The position numbers and the translations under genes were made by a program. From Candidatus Binatia bacterium (GTDB lineage: Bacteria > Desulfobacterota > Binatia > Bin18): DNA of 42,643 nt. Below are positions 7,025 through 15,303 of the stretch, piece by piece. Below the pieces are notes generated by a model. The model had not been told where the DNA came from and did not search any database. It worked only from the letters and a program-made list of their open reading frames with translations. The first letter of the stretch is position 1; the number at the start of each line of letters is the position of its first letter. The stretch is taken from positions 1-42,643 of the forward strand of contig JAJDZM010000137.1 in NCBI GenBank assembly GCA_022824615.1, read 5' to 3'.

Positions 7025-7606
7025 CTACAAATGGGTTGTTCGGGCTGGATTCTCCGGGTCTTCGGCCCAGCGGGCCGGGTTGTCCATGATGTATTGGCGA
7101 ACCCGGTTCAGGGTCGTCTCGTTGCGGATGATATGTTCGTAATAATTCCGTTGCCATAATTTACCAGCGAACGGTGACCAACCCAACATTTTCACCCCAC
7201 GCGCATATTCAACCGTTGTCAATGATTTATACGCGCCTATCACCGTGCCCAATGATCTCGTAGCAACCCTTGTGGTTGCCCGTCTTGGGGGGGTGATCCT
7301 GCGTGCTATGTCCTGGGCGGCCACAAGGTCCGCCCTTACATCGATCAACGCGATAATGCCGTGCATGTGATTCGGCATCACGACGAACGCATCCGGTTGA
7401 ACACTTGGAAATCGTTTGGACAAAGAACGCCACTGTGTAGCGCTCATCCGCCCGACATCGTTCAACCGCATCTCTCCGTTTACGATTTCGCCGAACAGGC
7501 TGGCCCGGTTGTGGGTACAGATGGTCACGAAATACGCCCCCGCCCACGAATAATCGTAGCCGCGCAGACGGAGCGAATGACGCCGGTGTGAATCCCTTTT
7601 CGTCAC
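7025..7606 (-). CDS. REP-associated tyrosine transposase (RAYT, Y1/IS200-like)
   Basis: 193 aa with a GTG start behind a GGGGT ribosome site. The family marks are in order: YFVTICTHNRASLFG, the HUH-type metal motif in VVMPNHMHGII, and the catalytic tyrosine region LWQRNYYEHIIRNE. Such enzymes nick and move REP palindromes. Uniquely, a whole 73-bp copy of the local REP-like repeat (7263-7335) lies in frame inside the gene, encoding about 25 residues between the HMH motif and SLGTVIGAYKS. That linker is variable in the family, so the protein may still fold. Confidence 0.88.
   Translation of the reverse strand: MTKRDSHRRHSLRLRGYDYSWAGAYFVTICTHNRASLFGEIVNGEMRLNDVGRMSATQWRSLSKRFPSVQPDAFVVMPNHMHGIIALIDVRADLVAAQDIARRITPPRRATTRVATRSLGTVIGAYKSLTTVEYARGVKMLGWSPFAGKLWQRNYYEHIIRNETTLNRVRQYIMDNPARWAEDPENPARTTHL
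7263..7335. repeat. REP-like twin-palindrome repeat (copy B) inside the RAYT gene
   Basis: A first hairpin (GCAACC-CTTGT-GGTTGC, 7263-7279), a conserved linker (GTCTTGGGGGGGTGATCC) and a second GC-rich hairpin (7315-7320 with 7330-7335) match the reassembled copy A almost base for base. It remains open in the transposase reading frame. Confidence 0.8.
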
Positions 7607-8380
7607 ACTGACCCCAAAGCCTTATAGGCATGATGCCCAGTCATGGTGGTATCAAGCGAGGATCATACTCTTCTTTGCCTGAAGCGGGATGGTCGGGAAG
7701 CAGAATACCCAACAGACCACATCTGGAATTCTTCTTGGTCTTCCTCAAACTGGAACCAATCTCCCAATCCACATGCTTTCTCTTCCAGGTACAAAGGCTG
7801 GATCTTGAGTTTTATTTTTTACCCTCCCCCATAATCTCGCCGCTGGGTGGGACTGGGTGGAGGTTGGCGATCATATGCCCTCCTCCAACTCGGTATCGTG
7901 AAACAGATCAATATAACTTTTGTACATGAATCTCCGATTGCGGGTCTGGCCGGTGAACTCGTGTAAAATGCCGTTTATATTGAAATTTATCTTTAATATA
8001 GATTGAAAAACTATTCTTATTAAAGGCAGCGTTTAATAACGATATCCCCGTGCTACTCGCCGATCATCTCATTCGGCAGCGAAAAGCTAGCCTGTACGCG
8101 CGGATGGGCAATATGAGCCACTGATCGCGCAAACAGTCATCCGCAATCGACCAGATAAAAGAGACGAGTTTATTGTGTCCGGTGTGGTCCATTTGTATAC
8201 CTCAGGCAGCGCGCGGAATCTTCTTTGCCTCGCCGTATCCCCGAAGCCTGGATACCTGTTTTCGCAGGTATGACACAATACGATCTGGTATTCCCGCAGA
8301 AGAGGCAGCCCGACATCTTGCAGGTAATGGAAGAAGACAGATACACAAGAGTGAACATTCCAGAATAAGGAGGAAAGTAT
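7607..8380. other. Gene-poor stretch between the tyrosine transposase and the monooxygenase
   Basis: I find no confident gene in these 770 bases. A minus-strand frame at 7663-7794 (43 codons, possible TTG start, ending SRFRQRRV) has protein-like composition with an acidic middle and could be a degraded 3' fragment, but I do not recognise it. About 7960-8045 is very AT-rich. A palindromic repeat sits at 8247-8275. Confidence 0.5.
8247..8275. repeat. Dispersed palindromic repeat of the VIPAKTGIQ-encoding type
   Basis: CCTGGATACCTG-TTTTCG-CAGGTATGACA contains a 7-bp stem (8252-8258 with 8265-8271). On the minus strand it reads VIPAKTGIQ, the translation typical of a small palindrome that is widely scattered between bacterial genes. 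Only one copy is present here. Confidence 0.6.
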
Positions 8381-9238
8381 ATGGACATTGGCGTATTCTG
8401 TTTCACATCCGGCGAGTCGGCGGACCCTGCGGTTGTGGCGAAAAAGGCCGAAGAACTGGGTTTTGCCTCGTTCTGGGTCCCGGAACATCCGATTCTGCCG
8501 GTGTATACCACCGTGGGCTATCCCATGGCTCCGGATCAGCCGATTCCAAGAACGATCGGGATTATTTCCGACCCGTTTGTATCGCTGGCTCGGGCCTCGG
8601 CCATGACCACGCAGATCAAGCTGGGCACAGGGATTTGCCTCGTGCCGGAACGCAACCCGTTGTTGCTGGCAAAAGAGATATCCACGCTGGATCACTATTC
8701 GGGCGGGCGTTTTCTGTTTGGTATTGGGGCTGGCTGGCAAAAAGAAGAGTGTGAGATCATGGGCGGAGACTTTCCGCACCGCTGGACTCAGACCCGGGAT
8801 TCGGTTCTGGCCATGAAAGAACTGTGGACTGCGGACGAGTCCGAATATCACGGCAGGTATTATGACTTTCCCGCGGTCAAGTGCTTTCCCAAGCCGGCCC
8901 AAAAGCCGCATCCGCCGGTTATTCTGGGTGGCTCAGCCAAGAATGTGTTCAAACGGACGGTTGAGTGGGGGGACGGCTGGATGCCGGTCAGCACCTCGCC
9001 TGATGAGATTCGACATGGACGCGAGACCTTGAACGAGCTGGCCGCCCAAGCCGGGCGTGATCCCAAGTCTATCTCCGTTATCGCCTTTGGGCAGCCGGGA
9101 CAGTTGCATAGCCGCGATCAGGTCCAGGCATTGGAAGCGGCCGGCGCGGAACACGCCATTATCTGGCTCAACAAGTTGCAGGAAGAGGAGGTCATTCCGG
9201 AGCTAGAGGGGTTAGCCCAAGAGATGCTGGGCGCATAA
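8381..9238 (+). CDS. LLM class F420-dependent oxidoreductase (Rv2161c-like)
   Basis: 285 aa with a GGAGGAAA ribosome site. The opening MDIGVFCFTSGESADP, the EELGFASFWVPEHP segment, IKLGTGICLVPERNPLLLAKE, and FGIGAGWQKEECE are the standard landmarks of luciferase-like TIM-barrel oxidoreductases of the F420-using branch. The product would be a cytoplasmic hydride-transfer or monooxygenation enzyme; the substrate is not predictable. The NtaA-type monooxygenase follows after 21 bp, so both are probably one transcript. A decayed relative lies at 4743-4871 and another intact relative at 28220-29101. Confidence 0.88.
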   Translation: MDIGVFCFTSGESADPAVVAKKAEELGFASFWVPEHPILPVYTTVGYPMAPDQPIPRTIGIISDPFVSLARASAMTTQIKLGTGICLVPERNPLLLAKEISTLDHYSGGRFLFGIGAGWQKEECEIMGGDFPHRWTQTRDSVLAMKELWTADESEYHGRYYDFPAVKCFPKPAQKPHPPVILGGSAKNVFKRTVEWGDGWMPVSTSPDEIRHGRETLNELAAQAGRDPKSISVIAFGQPGQLHSRDQVQALEAAGAEHAIIWLNKLQEEEVIPELEGLAQEMLGA

Positions 9239-9259
9239 AAACGCAGGGGGAGCCGCGCC

Positions 9260-10600
9260 GTGAAAAACATTATGCATCTGAATGCTTTTCTGATTCACAG
9301 CCCCATGAATCATACGGTCGGGTCGTGGACCCATCCGGACAGCACGATCGGCTCCTCCTTTGCTCAACCCGACCTGTGGCAGGACATTGCCAGAACGTTG
9401 GAGCGGGGTAAGTTTGACGCCATATTTTTTGCGGACCAACTCGCCACCTATGGCAACTACCGCGCCCGCACCGACGAAGCCCTCATCCATGCCGTTCAGT
9501 TTCCGGTTCATGATCCCATCCTGCTGGTTCCCATGCTGGCTGCGGTAACCGAAAGGCTCGGCTTTGCCGTGACCCTGTCCGCCACCTATTACCCGCCGTA
9601 TATGGCGGTCCGTAAACTTTCGACGCTCGATCATCTGACCAGGGGACGGATCGGGTGGAATATTGTCACCTCCTTCCATGTTGGTGAGGCGCACAACATG
9701 GGCTTGGAAGGCACGGTTACGCACGATGCGCGCTATGAGCGCGCCGATGAATACATGCAGGTCTGTCACAAACTATGGCAGAGCTGGGAGCCTGACGCGG
9801 TCGTGGGGGATAAAACGTCCGGGGTGTATGTTGACCCCAGCAAAGTCCATCCCATCAATCACAAGGGCAAGTGGTTCTCCTGTCCGGGCATCTCGCCGGT
9901 TGCGCCTTCACCCCAGGGTCACCCGGTCCTTTTTCAGGCTGGCGCCTCAGGCTCTGGGCGCGATTTCTGCGCCCAGCACGCCGAGGCCGCGTTCGGGGTG
10001 CAACTGACCACCCGAGCTATGAAAGCCTATGCAGACGACATGCGCGCACGGGTAAAAAACATGGGCCGAGATTCCGCCAGCCTCAAATTCATTTGGGGTA
10101 TTCAGGCCATTGTCGGAGGAACGGAGGAAGAGGCGCGCCGGAAGCAGCAAGACGTCAACGACCACGTTCCGGTCGAAGGCGGATTGGCCCTGCTGTCGGG
10201 TCACACCAACCACGACCTGTCCCAATATGACCTGGACCAGCCGGTTGAAGATATTGAGGTTGAAGGCGTGCGCGGGCTGTTCGAGATATTCACCAAGATG
10301 TATCAATCGGGCGATCTGGGCCGCGACCGACTCACCATGCGCGAGGTCGGTAAAATCTACGGTGCGACTATTGGCTGTCCGCAGATTGTCGGCACGCCGG
10401 AACAGGTCGCCGATCAGATGGAAGCCATCCTGGATGAGACCGGCGGACACGGCTTTAATATCACCCCCTCGACGATGCCGGGCTCAATGACGGAATTTGT
10501 TGACACGGTCGTCCCGGTGTTGCAGAAACGCGGCCTGCACCGCACGGAGTATACCGGCCAGACGCTCAGAGAGCATCTGAGGCAGGAGGCGTGTGAGTAA
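9260..10600 (+). CDS. FMN-dependent monooxygenase, NtaA/SnaA/DszA family
   Basis: 446 aa, the usual length for the group. Landmarks are the N-terminal GSWTHPDS, FFADQLATY, the ITWN-like GRIGWNIVTSFH, and the long C-terminal half ending in GFNITPSTMPGSM, as in nitrilotriacetate and dibenzothiophene-sulfone monooxygenases. It acts on small N- or S-containing organics with FMNH2 delivered by a separate reductase, and no reductase gene is nearby. The start is GTG at 9260 behind GGGGGAG; an ATG four codons in is the alternative. It is second in a two-gene operon. Confidence 0.88.
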   Translation: MKNIMHLNAFLIHSPMNHTVGSWTHPDSTIGSSFAQPDLWQDIARTLERGKFDAIFFADQLATYGNYRARTDEALIHAVQFPVHDPILLVPMLAAVTERLGFAVTLSATYYPPYMAVRKLSTLDHLTRGRIGWNIVTSFHVGEAHNMGLEGTVTHDARYERADEYMQVCHKLWQSWEPDAVVGDKTSGVYVDPSKVHPINHKGKWFSCPGISPVAPSPQGHPVLFQAGASGSGRDFCAQHAEAAFGVQLTTRAMKAYADDMRARVKNMGRDSASLKFIWGIQAIVGGTEEEARRKQQDVNDHVPVEGGLALLSGHTNHDLSQYDLDQPVEDIEVEGVRGLFEIFTKMYQSGDLGRDRLTMREVGKIYGATIGCPQIVGTPEQVADQMEAILDETGGHGFNITPSTMPGSMTEFVDTVVPVLQKRGLHRTEYTGQTLREHLRQEACE

Positions 10601-10628
10601 GAAAAGAGGTGGTCTCCACTTGAGAGGG

Positions 10629-10684
10629 AGGGCCGCGTAGTGGTGGAGGGTGTTTCACCCGGTCAAGGCACCCACCCCGGCCCT
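10629..10684. repeat. Nested hairpin, probably an interspersed palindromic element
   Basis: Outer arms AGGGCCG (10629-10635) and CGGCCCT (10678-10684) enclose an inner GGGTG-TTT-CACCC hairpin (10648-10660) and complementary GGTGG/CCACC stretches. It follows the monooxygenase stop by 28 bp, so it could also act as a terminator or mRNA stabiliser; no T-run follows. The IS982-like element starts 15 bp further on. Confidence 0.5.
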
Positions 10685-10699
10685 ACGGGCCACCCCTCC

Positions 10700-11813
10700 A
10701 AGGACGTGTGATGCAGATTAGAGGTTCGTGTAGCAGGAGCGTGTCGAGGATAGACTAAGCTCACATTCCCTACCACAGGAGGTGAGCCAGGCCTATGGAT
10801 CTCGACACGTTCCTGGTCGCACTCTCTACCATCGTGGACGATCTGTCCCAGCAGGCGGCGGCGGTGAAGCCGGCACGCCCGGGGCCCCGGCCTGTAGTGT
10901 CGGACAGCGAGGTGCTCACCCTGGCGCTGTGCGCGCAATGGTGGGGGCGCTCGGAGCGCGCCTTTCTGCGCTATGTCCGCCACCCCTGGCGGGCCTACTT
11001 TCCCCGGGTCCTGAGCCAAAGTGCCTATAATCGGCGCTGCCGCGCCGTGGCCGAGCGGCTGGTGGCTTTGCTCCCCGCCGTGGCCGCGCAGTTGCAGGCG
11101 GCCACAGCGGCCTACCAAGTGGTCGACACGGTGGCGGTGCCCTTGCTGCGGCGCTGCCGGGGGCAGCGCCAGCGACTGTTCGGGGAGATCGCGGCTATCG
11201 GGCGGGGGGGCAGCGCTAAGGAGTGGTATTACGGCTGCAAGCTGCTCGTGGCCGTCACGCCCACCGGGGTGGTCACAGGCTTTGTCGTGGCCCCAGCGAG
11301 CACCGAGGAGCGGTGGGTCGCCGACGCGCTGCTGGGCTGGCGGGCCAATCGCCACGCGGCCCCCCTTCAAGTGGCCGACTTGCCCTCGCCACGCCGCTCC
11401 AACGGGCGACCGTATGTCGGCCCCACCGGCCCGCGCTGGCCGCCGAGTGGGGCCGGAGCGCCCGGACGGGGGGGGTATCTGGCCGATAACGGCTTCTGGG
11501 GCCGGGGGTGGCAGCAGCATTGGCGGTGCGACTATGGGGCGGCCCTGACCACGCCCAAGGATTATCCGGCCCCGGCCCGCCGGCAGCACCGCCGCCGGTG
11601 TCAGATCGTCGAGACCATCAACGGCCATCTGAGCCGCTCCTTTGGCTTGCACTTTCCGGGCGCCCGCAGCCCCCGGGGCTTGCTGACGCGGCTGGCGGCC
11701 AAGCTCGCCGCCGTTAATCTCGGCCGCTGGCTCAACCACCTCTTCGACCGACCCGCGTTGGCCTTCGCCACCCTCTTCATCGGCTGATGCTGCAATACGC
11801 ATCACACGTCCTT
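10700..11813 (+). mobile_element. IS982-like insertion sequence
   Basis: Terminal inverted repeats AAGGACGTGTGATGC (10700-10714) and its exact complement (11799-11813) bracket a single transposase gene, giving an element of about 1.11 kb. I could not identify an unambiguous target duplication: the flanks are CCCCTCC and AAGGAGT. Both flanks are rich in hairpins. Confidence 0.8.
10795..11787 (+). CDS. IS982-like DDE transposase
   Basis: 330 aa with a very strong AGGAGGTGA ribosome site. The N-terminal DSEVLTLALCAQWWG and RAFLRYVR are typical of IS982-type transposases. In the DDE domain the first aspartate lies in VVDTVAVPL, the second in GGYLADNGFWG, and the glutamate in QIVETINGHLSRSFGLHF, ending ARSPRGLLTRLAAKL. 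There is a proline/glycine-rich insertion around residues 195-230 before the second aspartate. The frame is intact, so mobility is plausible. Confidence 0.85.
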   Translation: MDLDTFLVALSTIVDDLSQQAAAVKPARPGPRPVVSDSEVLTLALCAQWWGRSERAFLRYVRHPWRAYFPRVLSQSAYNRRCRAVAERLVALLPAVAAQLQAATAAYQVVDTVAVPLLRRCRGQRQRLFGEIAAIGRGGSAKEWYYGCKLLVAVTPTGVVTGFVVAPASTEERWVADALLGWRANRHAAPLQVADLPSPRRSNGRPYVGPTGPRWPPSGAGAPGRGGYLADNGFWGRGWQQHWRCDYGAALTTPKDYPAPARRQHRRRCQIVETINGHLSRSFGLHFPGARSPRGLLTRLAAKLAAVNLGRWLNHLFDRPALAFATLFIG

Positions 11814-11820
11814 AAGGAGT

Positions 11821-11858
11821 GCGGGCTTCCAGCCCGCATGGCGGCCATCCTGGCCGCC
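11821..11858. repeat. Pair of adjacent GC-rich hairpins (REP-like)
   Basis: GCGGGC-TTCCA-GCCCGC (11821-11837) and GGCGGCCA-TCC-TGGCCGCC (11840-11858) lie back to back just outside the IS982-like element and about 105 bp downstream of the convergent carboxyltransferase gene. Such tandem hairpins are typical of dispersed bacterial palindromes. Confidence 0.6.
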
Positions 11859-11964
11859 CTCCCAGGCGGGGAGCCCTCCCATCCCTTCCCTGGCCGCTTG
11901 GTGCCAGCCATGGTCTTTCCCGCCGAGCGTGGACTGGCACGGCGACAACGTATCGTAAACCGCG

Positions 11965-13524
11965 CTAGGGCCGGATCGTATAGGCACGGGGGCCGGTATG
12001 CGCGCGGAGTTGGGGTTGAATCCAGTCCACCCAGTCACACAGCACCGGGCGGGTGTGTCTGGGGTCGATCATGTCGTGGACGGCAAAGCCTTCGGCCCGA
12101 GCGTAGACGGAGCGTTTGCTGGCGAGCGCTTCTTCAATCTCCCGGCGCTTGGCCTCCGGGTCCGGCGCAGCGGCAATCTCGCGCCGGTAGGCGACCGCGA
12201 CTCCCCCCTCCAGCGGCAGGGCGCCACTCTCGGCCGACGGCCAGGCAAACACCATTCCATCCGGTCCGAAGTGGACCACACCGGCAACGCCATAGACCTT
12301 GCGGACGATGACCGACACCCAGGGAATGGTGCATTGCATCAGGGCAAAGATGGCCGCTGTTCCATAGCGAATAGTCGCGCTCTGCTCGGCCTCCGGTCCG
12401 ATCATGAAACCGGGTTCGTCCACCAGGCTGACCATGGGCAGATGAAAGGTGTCACACAGATCAATATGCCGCTTCACCTTTTGGGCGCCCTCTGCGGTCA
12501 TGGCGCCGGCATACCACTGCGGGTCGTTGGCCAGAATCCCGACCGGTTGGCCGTTCATCCGGGCCAGTCCGGTAATTTGGGAAGGACCGTACAGGGGCGC
12601 AATCTCAAAAAATGAGCCACGGTCAACAACGCACTCGATGACCCGCCGCATCGAATACGCACGCCTGCGGTTACGCGGAATAATACCGAGCAGTGCTTCT
12701 TCCTGACGGTTGCGGTCGTCCTCGCTGGGCTGGACCGGAGCCGCTGCCCAGACATTGGTCGGCAGATAGCTCAGGAATTGCCGGATTTGGGCAAAGACGG
12801 CGGGCTCGTCCTCCGCAACATTGTCCACCACTCCGCTGCGCAGGTGGATGTGTGGGCCACCGAGTTCTTCCTTGGTGATCGGCTGACCAAAGGCGCGTTC
12901 CACCAGGGCCGGTCCGCCGATCATCACCTGCGAGGACTTCTGGGTCATGATCGAGAAATGGGAGGCGACCAGACGGGCCGCGGGCAGGCCGGCCACGGCT
13001 CCCAATGCGGCGGACGCAACCGGCACCATGGACATGGCCTGCATGACCGACATGAAGCGGGGCGGGGCGTTCACCGATTCCGTACTGCCGGTTGTTTCGC
13101 CGCTGTTCTTCCCGCGGGGGACACTTCCGCCACCGCCTTCGAGGAAACGAATGAGGGGCAGCCGGTAGCGACACGCCAGTTCTTCGGCCCATACGCTCTT
13201 GCGAAAACCGGCGGACGAGGGCGAGCCGCCCTTGAGGGTAAAGTCCTCGCCACCGACCACGCAGGGACGGCCTGCGATCTTGCCGAAGCCGACAACATAG
13301 TTCGCAGGGGTAAACGAGCGGAACTGGCCCTGTTCATCGGTTTCGGAGTAGCCGGCAATCGGCCCTTGTTCGCGGAAGGAGTCGGCATCGAGCAACTGGT
13401 CCACACGCTCACGGACGGTCAATCGTCCCCGGTCATGTTGCTTGGCAACCGCTTCGGGCCCGCCCAGCTCATGGGCGAGCTGTCGGCGTTGCTCAATGCC
13501 CCGGACTTCTTTTTCCCAGCTCAT
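11965..13524 (-). CDS. Acyl-CoA carboxylase carboxyltransferase (beta) subunit, propionyl-CoA carboxylase-like
   Basis: 519 aa, full length for the single-chain carboxyltransferase. RLTVRERVDQLLDADSFRE, the crotonase-type N-terminal domain and the C-terminal VDEPGFMIGPEAEQ and GPDGMVFAWPSAE segments are characteristic, and the end matches the conserved IDPRxTRPVL motif. It would move a carboxyl group from biotin to an acyl-CoA in the cytoplasm; no biotin carboxylase or carrier gene is in the window. Its start codon overlaps the stop of the upstream membrane-protein gene as ATGA. The methylmalonyl-CoA epimerase gene at 25303 would suit the same pathway. Confidence 0.88.
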   Translation of the reverse strand: MSWEKEVRGIEQRRQLAHELGGPEAVAKQHDRGRLTVRERVDQLLDADSFREQGPIAGYSETDEQGQFRSFTPANYVVGFGKIAGRPCVVGGEDFTLKGGSPSSAGFRKSVWAEELACRYRLPLIRFLEGGGGSVPRGKNSGETTGSTESVNAPPRFMSVMQAMSMVPVASAALGAVAGLPAARLVASHFSIMTQKSSQVMIGGPALVERAFGQPITKEELGGPHIHLRSGVVDNVAEDEPAVFAQIRQFLSYLPTNVWAAAPVQPSEDDRNRQEEALLGIIPRNRRRAYSMRRVIECVVDRGSFFEIAPLYGPSQITGLARMNGQPVGILANDPQWYAGAMTAEGAQKVKRHIDLCDTFHLPMVSLVDEPGFMIGPEAEQSATIRYGTAAIFALMQCTIPWVSVIVRKVYGVAGVVHFGPDGMVFAWPSAESGALPLEGGVAVAYRREIAAAPDPEAKRREIEEALASKRSVYARAEGFAVHDMIDPRHTRPVLCDWVDWIQPQLRAHTGPRAYTIRP

Positions 13525-14369
13525 GTGGAGTGATCTACCGTTCCGTCTGTAGCTGATTCCTCGTCTTCAAACACCTTGTACAACTCGTAGTCAAAATAGC
13601 TGACTGAGACAACTTCCGAGGTTGGAATGACGACTTGATACGCGCTCAGTTCACGTTCGATCCCGGTTTGTTGCACGAGGTCGTCCTCGGCTTTCGCCAG
13701 CCACCAATCAAAGTCCTGCTCTGGAAAGTCATGGGCGTAAAACTCGACACGCTCTGCCAGTCGTTGCGTATACACTTCTTCAGTTTTTTCTCGATAGTCG
13801 TTTAGGAGCACAAGACGCTTGCTGGCCTCGGTTCGATAGCCACTATGTGTGAGGAAAAGTTCAATATACTGCACGTCGTAGGCTGGATTAAACAAGTCGG
13901 CTATACGGCCAACATACGCCTTTCCGCTACGCAAAGTGACAGAAACTTCACGGCTTTGTCCAAACGCCCGACGAAGTAAGACTTCCAGGGGATCTCCTTT
14001 CTTTTCAATGACAAGATTCATGTAAGCGTCGAGAGACACCAGCCGTGAAACTATCGGAAGCACGACACCGATAATAAGCGCAACTAGACTCTTCCCTGCA
14101 TGTGGCACGGGCAGCACCGCGCGTATGAAGCGGTGCGCCGCTTCAACGTCAACAATCTGCCAACTACGCGCGTAATACACGACCGCCGACGCGATAATCA
14201 GTAGAAACAAACCTGCAGTTACGGAGTAAAGGAAAAGGGCGTACCCTTGCAGACGGTTAGTGTAATAGCGTGAGAGTGGGAAAAGACGTATGAACAGGAA
14301 GCCCGCAACAAGGCTGCACGCAAGTGGTAACTGAAGCCCTGTGCCGTGCACGGACGCTCCTGCCCTCAA
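13521..14369 (-). CDS. Membrane protein of unknown function with a C-terminal cytoplasmic domain
   Basis: 282 aa. Three hydrophobic segments occupy about residues 10-30, 42-65 and 92-115. The remainder is soluble, with VTLRSGKAYVGRIADLF followed by VQYIELFLTHSGYRT, resembling the small beta-barrel (SH3/Sm-like) segment seen in some uncharacterised bacterial membrane proteins, and then an acidic C terminus. The start is TTG at 14369, immediately after the preceding stop; a GTG at 14351 is the alternative. Its stop overlaps the carboxyltransferase start. Base composition is lower in GC than that neighbour. Confidence 0.6.
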   Translation of the reverse strand: MRAGASVHGTGLQLPLACSLVAGFLFIRLFPLSRYYTNRLQGYALFLYSVTAGLFLLIIASAVVYYARSWQIVDVEAAHRFIRAVLPVPHAGKSLVALIIGVVLPIVSRLVSLDAYMNLVIEKKGDPLEVLLRRAFGQSREVSVTLRSGKAYVGRIADLFNPAYDVQYIELFLTHSGYRTEASKRLVLLNDYREKTEEVYTQRLAERVEFYAHDFPEQDFDWWLAKAEDDLVQQTGIERELSAYQVVIPTSEVVSVSYFDYELYKVFEDEESATDGTVDHST

Positions 14370-14564
14370 TTATGACTCTTCTGCACTCTCTTCTTGTTTG
14401 AGCGGGGGGGTATATTTGCCAGCAAGATAATCGCTCTTGAACTTCTCCTTATCGAGATTTCGGAACATGATCTCCGCAATGGAAACAGTCTGTCTCCCCT
14501 CAAAGTTGGTATGCACCTTCAGTACGTCTCCAAAGCGTCCACGACCTTTTTCCTGTTTTGTCAT
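14370..14564 (-). CDS. Small hypothetical protein, 64 aa
   Basis: The ATG at 14564 follows an AGGGGG ribosome site; an upstream in-frame start at 14615 lacks one. The product is charged (MTKQEKGRGRFGDVLKVH ... SAEES) with a central segment that could pack as a small alpha/beta fold. Its stop abuts the TTG of the membrane-protein gene, so the two are probably made together. I recognise no family. Confidence 0.5.
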   Translation of the reverse strand: MTKQEKGRGRFGDVLKVHTNFEGRQTVSIAEIMFRNLDKEKFKSDYLAGKYTPPLKQEESAEES

Positions 14565-14674
14565 GAACGGCCCCCTTTCTAATGACCTTTCTACGACACG
14601 AGAGAAATTTTGCAACCGCTCCTACACGAGCCCACGCGACGCTCCCAAATTCGCATCAGGCAATCTGGGTCGGT

Positions 14675-15289
14675 CTACTGCATAGGAGAAAACGCTGCCG
14701 GCAGGACGATTTTGTTCTGCTGCGTCAGCAGCAACTCCCGCGTACCGGGCGGCCAGTTGGGCAGTTGAGCGGCCTCGGCCCAGACGCGGCTGCGCTCGTC
14801 CAGGCTCGTGTAGGGCCAGATATGGACGAATTTATTGAGCGTCCCGAGATCGCTATACCAGCAGGCGGCCAGGGGCGAAAGCTCGGTCCGGGCATTGATG
14901 GCTTTGGCCCAACGCTCCAATACGGTCGGCATGGCCCCTGGCTGGTATATATAGGTGCGGATCTCATACACCGGGCCAAGCTTCCGCTTACCGAGCGGTT
15001 CCATAAAAGGCGCCGGGATAAAGATTTCGGATTCCATGTGTTCGATGAACGGGCCGATCGGAGGAGGCCACGCCCCGCTTTGCATGGCCTGCGCTCGAGC
15101 CTCCGTCCGCTGCTGAAGACTCTCATACGGCCAGACATGAATAATCTCGTTGAGCGGGCCGATCTCAGTATGCCAGAACGCCCCGAGCGGGGAAAATTCC
15201 TCGCGCCGCGGCAGGGCATCCCCAAAGATCCGTTCGCATTCGGCGAGCGTCCCCGGTTTGAGACGATAGGTCCGGACTTCATAAATCAT
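14675..15289 (-). CDS. NIPSNAP family protein with two tandem domains
   Basis: 204 aa holding two copies of the dimeric alpha-beta barrel NIPSNAP domain. The first opens IYEVRTYRLKPGTLAE and contains LNEIIHVWPYESLQQR; the second opens YEIRTYIYQPGAMPT and contains LNKFVHIWPYTSLDER. The internal duplication would let one chain form the barrel normally made by a dimer. Bacterial members are found beside CoA and amino-acid catabolic genes, but no reaction is firmly assigned. A GGAGG ribosome site precedes the start, and it lies 14 bp after the CobW-like gene in the same operon. Confidence 0.85.
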   Translation of the reverse strand: MIYEVRTYRLKPGTLAECERIFGDALPRREEFSPLGAFWHTEIGPLNEIIHVWPYESLQQRTEARAQAMQSGAWPPPIGPFIEHMESEIFIPAPFMEPLGKRKLGPVYEIRTYIYQPGAMPTVLERWAKAINARTELSPLAACWYSDLGTLNKFVHIWPYTSLDERSRVWAEAAQLPNWPPGTRELLLTQQNKIVLPAAFSPMQ

Positions 15290-15303
15290 AGGGGTCCTCC
15301 TTG

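Noticed and set aside
5809..7335. CRISPR array
   Set aside because: Only two copies of a palindromic repeat, no regular spacers and no cas genes; they fit REP-type elements.
8087..8911. 274-codon minus-strand open frame
   Set aside because: It mostly overlaps the F420-type oxidoreductase in antisense and includes the translated palindromic repeat (VIPAKTGIQ-like) rather than a domain.
10663..11805. 380-codon minus-strand open frame over the IS982-like element
   Set aside because: It is the antisense of a GC-rich transposase gene, low in complexity, without a ribosome site or recognisable motifs.
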